From NCBI RefSeq assembly GCF_045207655.1, contig NZ_CP108784.1:5208001-5272000 (forward strand): a DNA stretch of 64,000 nt. Reading direction: 5' to 3'. The notes under the pieces were generated by a model that saw only the letters and a list, made by a program, of their open reading frames with translations, did no database searches and had not been told where the DNA came from. Source of the DNA: Embleya sp045207655 (GTDB taxonomy: Bacteria; Actinomycetota; Actinomycetes; Streptomycetales; Streptomycetaceae). Made by a program: the position numbers and the translations under genes. This document shows positions 59,465-64,000 of this stretch, in pieces. How positions within the stretch are numbered: the stretch's first letter is position 1; every line of letters begins with the position of its first letter.

Positions 59465-60382
59465 TCAGCCGCGCCCGTGCGGCGTGAGCCACAGCGCCGC
59501 GTCCGGCCCCTTGGGCACGACGCCGGTCGGGTTGATCATGTCGTGGGTGACGTAGTAGTGCCGCTTGATGTGGTCGAAGTCGACCGTGTCGCCGAAGCCC
59601 TCGGTCTGGAACAGGTCGCGGGCGTAGGCCCACAGGACCGGATACTCGGTCAGCTTGCGCAGGTTGGTCTTGAAGTGGCCGTGGTAGACCGCGTCGAAGC
59701 GGACCAGCGTGGTGAACAGCCGGATGTCCGCCTCGGTGATCGTGTCGCCGACCAGGTAGCGCCGCCCGGTCAGCCGCTCCTCCAGCGCGTCCAGGCGGGC
59801 GAACAGCGCGTCGAACGCGGCCTCGTAGGCCTCCTGCGTGGTGGCGAACCCGCAGCGGTACACGCCGTTGTTGACGTCCCGGAAGACGTCCGCGTTGATC
59901 GCGTCGATCTCGGCGCGCAGCGGCTGCGGGTACAGGTCCGGCGCGCCGGCGCGGTGCAGCGCGGTCCAGCGGGTGGAGAGGTCCAGGGTGATCTGCGGAT
60001 AGTCGTTGGTGACCACGTGCCCGGCCCGCAGGTCGATGATCGCGGGCACGGTCACCCGGCCGGCGTAGGTCGGGTCACTGGCCCGGTAGGCGTCGGCGAG
60101 GAAGGCCAGCCCGGTGGCCGGATCGCGCCCGTCGGGGTGATTGGTGAACCGCCAGCCGGTCTCGTCCCGGATCGGGTCCACGACGGACAGCCCGAGCGCG
60201 TCCTCCAACCCGAGCAGCCGCCGCACGATCACCGCCCGGTGCGCCCAGGGACACGCCAACGACACGACCAGCTGGTATCGGCCGGCCTCCGGGTCGGGAC
60301 GTCCGGTGAACCGATTGGCCTGCCGGACGAACTCCCCGCGCTTTCCCGTCTCGGCCGCGAACTGCGGCTCGGAAGTGGTCAT
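59465..60382 (-). CDS. Glutathionyl-hydroquinone reductase-type (ECM4/YqjG-like) GST-fold protein
   Basis: The 305-residue product has a thioredoxin-like N-terminal domain with the active-site motif CPWAHR (Cys44) and a helical GST C-terminal domain (about 130-280), ending YYVTHDMINPTGVVPKGP. This is the Xi-class/S-glutathionyl-hydroquinone reductase pattern. Streptomycetes make mycothiol rather than glutathione, so the thiol cofactor in vivo is uncertain. ATG at 60382 is the start; the downstream end abuts the terminator at 59414. Confidence 0.9.
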   Translation of the reverse strand: MTTSEPQFAAETGKRGEFVRQANRFTGRPDPEAGRYQLVVSLACPWAHRAVIVRRLLGLEDALGLSVVDPIRDETGWRFTNHPDGRDPATGLAFLADAYRASDPTYAGRVTVPAIIDLRAGHVVTNDYPQITLDLSTRWTALHRAGAPDLYPQPLRAEIDAINADVFRDVNNGVYRCGFATTQEAYEAAFDALFARLDALEERLTGRRYLVGDTITEADIRLFTTLVRFDAVYHGHFKTNLRKLTEYPVLWAYARDLFQTEGFGDTVDFDHIKRHYYVTHDMINPTGVVPKGPDAALWLTPHGRG

Positions 60383-60428
60383 GCGTCCACGGTAGATCGC
60401 CCGGACCCGGACCGGGGGTCGGCGAGCC

Positions 60429-60453
60429 GACGCGGGCCCGACGGGCCCGCGTC
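60429..60453 (-). terminator. Terminator after the M23 peptidase gene
   Basis: A perfect 11-bp stem (60429-60439 with 60443-60453) with a GAC loop, overlapping the stop codon of the peptidase gene. Confidence 0.75.
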
Positions 60454-62149
60454 AGGTCGGGTCGAGGCCGTTCGCGCGGAGCCAGGGGAGCGGGTTGATC
60501 GGGGCGCCGCCGCCCGGGCGCACCTCGAAGTGCAGGTGCGGGCCGGTGCTGTTGCCGGTGTCGCCGCTGTAGGCGATCACGTCGCCCGCCTTGACCGGGC
60601 CGGAGCGGATCTTGGCCCGGGTCAGGTGGCAGTACCAGAACTCGGTGCCGTCCTTGGCGGTCAGGATCACCATGTTGCCGTAGGCCGAGTTCACCTCGGT
60701 GCGCACCACGCCGTCCATCACCGCGAACACCGAGGTGCCCAGGTCCACCGGGAAGTCGATGCCGGTGTGGGTGTGCGCCCAGCGCGAGCCGGAGGAGCCG
60801 AAATAGGCGCTGAGGCCGCGCTGAGTGACCGGGAGGAAGTACTTGGGCCTCAGGGACTCCTTGCGCTGGCGCTCGGCTTCCTGGGCCCGCTGAGCCTCTT
60901 CCTGGGCCCGCCTGGTCTCGTCCTGACGCTCCTGGAGGGAGATCCGGGTCTGCGCGCGGCTGGCACGCTCGGCGAAGTCCTCGGCGCCGACCTGGAGATC
61001 CACCAACTGCTTGTCCATCGGCGACATCAGCGGCAGGTCCTCGCCGCCCGCCACCGGGTCCGCGTCCTTGGTCTCGGCACCCGCGGTGTGCAGGCCGCCG
61101 ATCGCGGCGACGGCCATCGCCGCCGCGCCCATCACCGCGAGCGGCGCGCCGGCGGTGAGCGGGAGCGCGCGTTTGCGCTTGACCTTGGCCTTGGCCGGGC
61201 TCTCCTTCGGCCGCGTGTCCGCGGCCGGCCGGTCCTGTCGCCGGCTCCGCTCGACCGGCTCGTCGGTTGCGTCGTCGTCCGGCTCGACCTCGTTGTCGGT
61301 GCGGGCCGGCACGCTGTCGCCGTGGTCACCGGGATCGAAGGCGGGCTCGATCGGCGCGGGCGTCGTGCCGTCGTCGAACAGGTCCGTCGTCGAGCGGTTG
61401 CCACCGGACCACATGTCGGCGTCGTCGCGCACCGGGACGGGGGAGAACCAGGTGTCGGACTCCCACGCGGCGGTGTCCGAAGCGGCGTACCACATACCGG
61501 TGTTCGAGCCGTTGTCCCAGGACGGGTCGACGTACGGCGCGGCCGGCGCGTCCTGGACCGCGGTGTCGGTGACCGCCCAGGCCCGGGTCTGCGTCTGCGC
61601 GCCGTAGGCGGCGTACCCGCCGCTGTCCGGGACCGCCGCGTAGCCGTACGTGCCCGAGGCGTCGTAGCCGGTCACGGCGTCGTAGCCGCCCGAGACGGCG
61701 GCGTGCGCGCCGCTGTCGTACCCGTCCGACGACCCGCCCGGGATCGCCCGGCCGTACGCGTCGTAGCCCGGCACCGAGGCGTATCCCGAGGCGTCGTAGG
61801 CGGGTTGGTACCCGGACGCGTCGTAGCCCGAGGAGCCGTAGGCCGAGGAGCCGTAGCCGGGCGTGGCGTAGCCCGCGGGATCGTGGTTGGTGCCGGCGTA
61901 CGTCGCCGTCGCGTCGTAACCGTCGTACGACGGAGCCTGCGCGCTCCAACCGCCCGAGGAATCGACCGCCGGGTAACCGCCGTTCGTACCGGCCGAGTAC
62001 ACGTTCGTGTCGTACCCGGAGGTCTGGCCGTATCCCTGGTCATAGCCGCCCTGGAACGAGCCGGACGGGCCGTAGGGGGAGTACGCACCCTCGGCGTCCG
62101 GAACGTAGCGACCCTGCTGATCCTCGCTCGGATAGCGAACGTCCGTCAC
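60452..62149 (-). CDS. M23-family peptidase with a Tyr-rich disordered N-terminus
   Basis: The 565-residue product has an unusual N-terminus: 28 tyrosines in the first 182 residues, as repeats such as GYDASGY and YGSSAYGSSGY. An acidic stretch, a Lys/Arg patch and a TM helix (about 329-352) follow. The extracellular part has a coiled-coil (about 385-432, RRAQEEAQRAQEAERQRKE) and an M23 domain with zinc ligands HxxxD at His461/Asp465 and HLH at 538-540. It probably cleaves or binds peptidoglycan. GTG at 62149. The N-terminal region lies in the cytoplasm if the helix is a signal anchor. Confidence 0.88.
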   Translation of the reverse strand: MTDVRYPSEDQQGRYVPDAEGAYSPYGPSGSFQGGYDQGYGQTSGYDTNVYSAGTNGGYPAVDSSGGWSAQAPSYDGYDATATYAGTNHDPAGYATPGYGSSAYGSSGYDASGYQPAYDASGYASVPGYDAYGRAIPGGSSDGYDSGAHAAVSGGYDAVTGYDASGTYGYAAVPDSGGYAAYGAQTQTRAWAVTDTAVQDAPAAPYVDPSWDNGSNTGMWYAASDTAAWESDTWFSPVPVRDDADMWSGGNRSTTDLFDDGTTPAPIEPAFDPGDHGDSVPARTDNEVEPDDDATDEPVERSRRQDRPAADTRPKESPAKAKVKRKRALPLTAGAPLAVMGAAAMAVAAIGGLHTAGAETKDADPVAGGEDLPLMSPMDKQLVDLQVGAEDFAERASRAQTRISLQERQDETRRAQEEAQRAQEAERQRKESLRPKYFLPVTQRGLSAYFGSSGSRWAHTHTGIDFPVDLGTSVFAVMDGVVRTEVNSAYGNMVILTAKDGTEFWYCHLTRAKIRSGPVKAGDVIAYSGDTGNSTGPHLHFEVRPGGGAPINPLPWLRANGLDPT

Positions 62150-62238
62150 CTACGTCGCCTTCGTCTCGGGGGCTGGTCGGAATCGGACTGTAGTGCTCTT
62201 GACGTTCGCAGGACAATCCTCGCGATGAGAACCGCAGG

Positions 62239-63108
62239 TCAGGCCGCCGAGCGGGTGACGAGGGCCGGCGGTGTCGAAGCCGGTCGCGCGGCCGTCGGCG
62301 CGGCGTCGCGCCCGATCGGGCGCACGGTGCAGAGCAATCGGGTGATCTCCGCCAATACGGGCGCGTGCACGGTCAGCGTGACATGCCCGGCGCCGGGAAC
62401 CAGGACGTTCACCGCGTCCAGGTCCGGGTGGTCGATCGCGCCCGACCACAACGGCAGTACGAACGGGTCCAGGTCGCCCCGGTAGGCCACGAAACGCGTC
62501 GCGCAGCCGGGCGCCGGCCTCGCCAGCGCGGCGATCGGCGCTCCGGCCGGGAGCAGTTCCCGGACCAGCGGGTGCGCGCTGAGCAACCGTGCGGTTCGGG
62601 TGCCGCCGTGCGGGGTGCCCAGGGTCACCACGGTGCGCACCAGTGCGTCGCCGCCGAGCAACTGGGCGTGGTAGCGGGCGATCAGGCCGCCGAGGCTGTG
62701 GCCGATCACATGCACACCGGTCGCGCCGTCCCGCGCGCACACCCGCTCGATGTACCGGCCCAGCAGTGCCGCCTTGCCCGCCACGTCGCCGCCGACCGGG
62801 TTGTGGTTGACCGCGTGTACGTCCGCGCCCGCGCGCAGCAGCGACCGGCGCAGCGGGCCGAAGATCGAACGGTTGTCGGCCAGCCCGTGCACGAGCACCA
62901 CCGGGAGCCGCTCGCCGGCCTCGATCGGCGCGGGATCGGACCGCGTGCCGGTCCCGTGACGGGCGGTCGGGCGCATCGGCAGCAGGCCGCCGGGGTAGCG
63001 GGCCAGGTGTCCGGCGATCAGCGCGACCTCGCGCGCCGCGCCACGCAGGATCGCGGCGGGCGGCAGCACGGGGCCGGGGCGGTCGGGAGCGGGGGACGCG
63101 AGCGCCAT
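62239..63108 (-). CDS. Lipase-like alpha/beta hydrolase
   Basis: The 289-residue product has a serine-hydrolase fold of the triacylglycerol-lipase/esterase group: VVLVHGLADNRSIFGP (oxyanion region), the nucleophile elbow GHSLGG (Ser138), LGTPHGG and the catalytic Asp and His near LPLWSGAIDHPDL and PGAGHVTL. The first ~35 residues form a hydrophobic helix without a clear signal-peptidase site. ATG at 63108 follows GGAGG on its strand. It is upstream of the M23 gene and could share its transcript. Substrate unknown. Confidence 0.85.
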   Translation of the reverse strand: MALASPAPDRPGPVLPPAAILRGAAREVALIAGHLARYPGGLLPMRPTARHGTGTRSDPAPIEAGERLPVVLVHGLADNRSIFGPLRRSLLRAGADVHAVNHNPVGGDVAGKAALLGRYIERVCARDGATGVHVIGHSLGGLIARYHAQLLGGDALVRTVVTLGTPHGGTRTARLLSAHPLVRELLPAGAPIAALARPAPGCATRFVAYRGDLDPFVLPLWSGAIDHPDLDAVNVLVPGAGHVTLTVHAPVLAEITRLLCTVRPIGRDAAPTAARPASTPPALVTRSAA

Positions 63109-63378
63109 GACGGGCCTCCGAGGGGCGACGCGGGACGGGCCCGGCGGATGTGGCGCGTCGCGCGGCGCCCACCGACGGTCGCGAACCGCCTACTGGTGGG
63201 TATCCCCGACGACACGCGGACGAAACGGTGGGTTCATCGACATGACGGTCATTCAGGGTCTCTGTTGCCAAAGGGACTTCGCCCGGCGGGTGATCGTCGC
63301 GGGGACCACCCCGGGCGGCCCGCCCCGGTCGGGGGTTACGCTCCGGGCGAGGGCTTCGCGATGTACATGGAGGCAGTG
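63109..63378. promoter_or_regulatory. Divergent region between the lipase gene and icmB
   Basis: About 270 bp with no supportable gene. It must hold promoters for both directions, but I see no clear consensus pair. Confidence 0.35.
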
Positions 63379-63789
63379 ATGGGTGTTCCCGGACCGATCA
63401 GGATCGTGGTGGCCAAGCCCGGTCTCGACGGGCACGATCGCGGCGTCAAGGTGGTCGCCCGCGCGCTGCGCGACGCGGGCTTCGAGGTGGTCTACACCGG
63501 ATTGCACCAGACCCCGGTCCAGATCGTGGAGACGGCCATCCAGGAGGACGCCGACGCGATCGGCCTCTCCGTGCTCTCCGGCGCGCACATGACGCTGTTC
63601 GCCAAGGTCATCGAGTTGCTCAAGGAGCGCGAGGCGGAGGACATCCTGGTCTTCGGCGGCGGGATCATCCCGGAGGAGGACGTCCCGGAGCTCGAGCGGA
63701 TCGGCGTCGCGGCGGTCTTCACGCCGGGCGCGCCGACCACCGACATCGTCGACTGGGTGCGCGCGCACGTGGCGACCACGCCCGCCTGA
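63379..63789 (+). CDS. icmB: Isobutyryl-CoA mutase small (B12-binding) subunit
   Basis: IcmB is the cobalamin-binding subunit that pairs with IcmA to interconvert isobutyryl-CoA and n-butyryl-CoA, feeding polyketide and fatty acid precursors. The 136-residue product has the B12 signature DxHxxG (Asp17-Gly-His19-Asp-Arg-Gly22), SxL (SVLSGAH) and GG (VFGGGIIPEED). Its length and position near pcrA match the Streptomyces gene; the C-terminal domain of methylmalonyl-CoA mutase is the closest alternative. ATG at 63379 is chosen over upstream ATGs because GGAGG (63369-63373) precedes it by 5 nt. Confidence 0.88.
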   Translation: MGVPGPIRIVVAKPGLDGHDRGVKVVARALRDAGFEVVYTGLHQTPVQIVETAIQEDADAIGLSVLSGAHMTLFAKVIELLKEREAEDILVFGGGIIPEEDVPELERIGVAAVFTPGAPTTDIVDWVRAHVATTPA

Positions 63790-63865
63790 CCGGGCACTTC
63801 GCCCGGATCGGGACAACCGGCGGTCGGGTTCGGCCGGCGCGTACACACGTGTCGGTGCGGGCCCG

Positions 63866-63878
63866 TACCGTGACCGTC
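63866..63878 (+). promoter_or_regulatory. Probable leaderless promoter of the SWIM-domain gene
   Basis: TACCGT (63866-63871) ends 7 nt before the ATG at 63879; no SD is present. Confidence 0.4.
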
Positions 63879-64000
63879 ATGCTGGAACGGTGGACCGCGG
63901 AACAGGTGCTGGCTCTCGCTCCCGACGCGGCGTCACGCAAGGCCGGGAGCAAGCTGGCGACACCACGCCCATGGTCGGCCGCGGGTGCCACGACCTTCGC
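63879..64000 (+). CDS. SWIM zinc-finger family protein (partial, 5' end only)
   Basis: About 40 codons are present before the window ends. The start (MLERWTAEQVLALAPDAASRKAGSKLATPRPWSAAG) matches the N-terminus of actinobacterial SWIM zinc-finger proteins, whose CxCx(n)CxH motif would lie further on. These proteins usually sit beside a MoxR ATPase and VWA-domain gene, which cannot be checked here. Confidence 0.7.
   Translation, partial: MLERWTAEQVLALAPDAASRKAGSKLATPRPWSAAGATTF

Noticed and set aside
1..64000. tRNA, rRNA or CRISPR arrays
   Set aside because: No cloverleaf-like, rRNA-like or regularly spaced repeat sequence was recognised on either strand.

Overview
This is a very GC-rich actinobacterial chromosome segment, with strong G/C bias at third codon positions and frequent GTG starts. 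Gene content and order match the conserved core of a Streptomyces-type genome: rplM-rpsI-glmM, coaA/glmS, acpS-nnr-alr, tsaE, tsaB-rimI-tsaD, groES-groEL1, whiD/bldM/shbA, guaB-guaB3, glpD, a row of Ser/Thr kinases, guaA, pcrA and icmB. The whiD-bldM-shbA block belongs to sporulating, differentiating actinomycetes, so the family Streptomycetaceae (Streptomyces or a close genus) is the best assignment. This rests on gene recognition and remembered synteny; no database was searched.

Layout. 1-6.7 kb holds ribosomal proteins L13/S9, then cell-wall precursor genes (glmM, glmS) around a DUF389 membrane protein and coaA. 6.8-8.4 kb holds a divergent MarR regulator/EamA exporter pair with a repeated operator. 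8.5-19.5 kb holds acpS, nnr, alr, an alpha/beta hydrolase, and the t6A genes tsaE and tsaB-rimI-tsaD, which are separated by an opposite-strand class A penicillin-binding protein and an apparently dead L,D-transpeptidase-like protein. 19.8-24.3 kb holds a lipoprotein deacetylase, a methyltransferase and CIRCE-controlled groES-groEL1. 24.4-28 kb holds an SDR enzyme and the developmental block whiD/bldM/shbA. 28.1-33.1 kb holds guaB, guaB3, a kinase remnant and glpD. 33.3-40.9 kb holds four tandem PknB-type membrane kinases. 41-47 kb holds a disulfide oxidoreductase, an aldehyde dehydrogenase, chorismate mutase and guaA. 47-51.8 kb holds a membrane protein, pcrA and a LmbE-type deacetylase. 51.8-53.3 kb is an IS4-type insertion sequence. 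53.4-64 kb holds a c-di-AMP riboswitch with an NlpC/P60 endopeptidase, a PspC-containing sensor kinase/response regulator with a divergent PspC/LiaF-like protein, a glutathione-transferase-like reductase, an M23 peptidase, a lipase, icmB and the start of a SWIM-domain gene.

Themes. Many genes serve the cell envelope and its sensing: glmM, glmS, alr, the PBP, NlpC and M23 peptidases, the kinases and the PspC/Lia-like system. Purine synthesis (guaB, guaB3, guaA) and development (whiD, bldM, shbA) are interleaved with them. Several genes seem to be transcribed without leaders, because a -10-like hexamer ends 6-7 nt before the start codon.

Most notable items: (1) a strongly structured ~130-nt element with a 23-codon ORF and a perfect terminator hairpin upstream of chorismate mutase, a possible attenuator or small-protein/sRNA gene; (2) an IS4-family element with 10-bp target duplications inserted exactly at a stop codon, its transposase frameshifted at a T4C6 run; (3) a YkuD-fold protein lacking the catalytic His/Cys; (4) a 68-aa RsdA-like candidate anti-sigma protein coupled to shbA; (5) a sigma-BldN-type promoter before bldM; (6) a degenerate kinase remnant and a C-terminal domain shared by three kinases but placed with opposite predicted topology.
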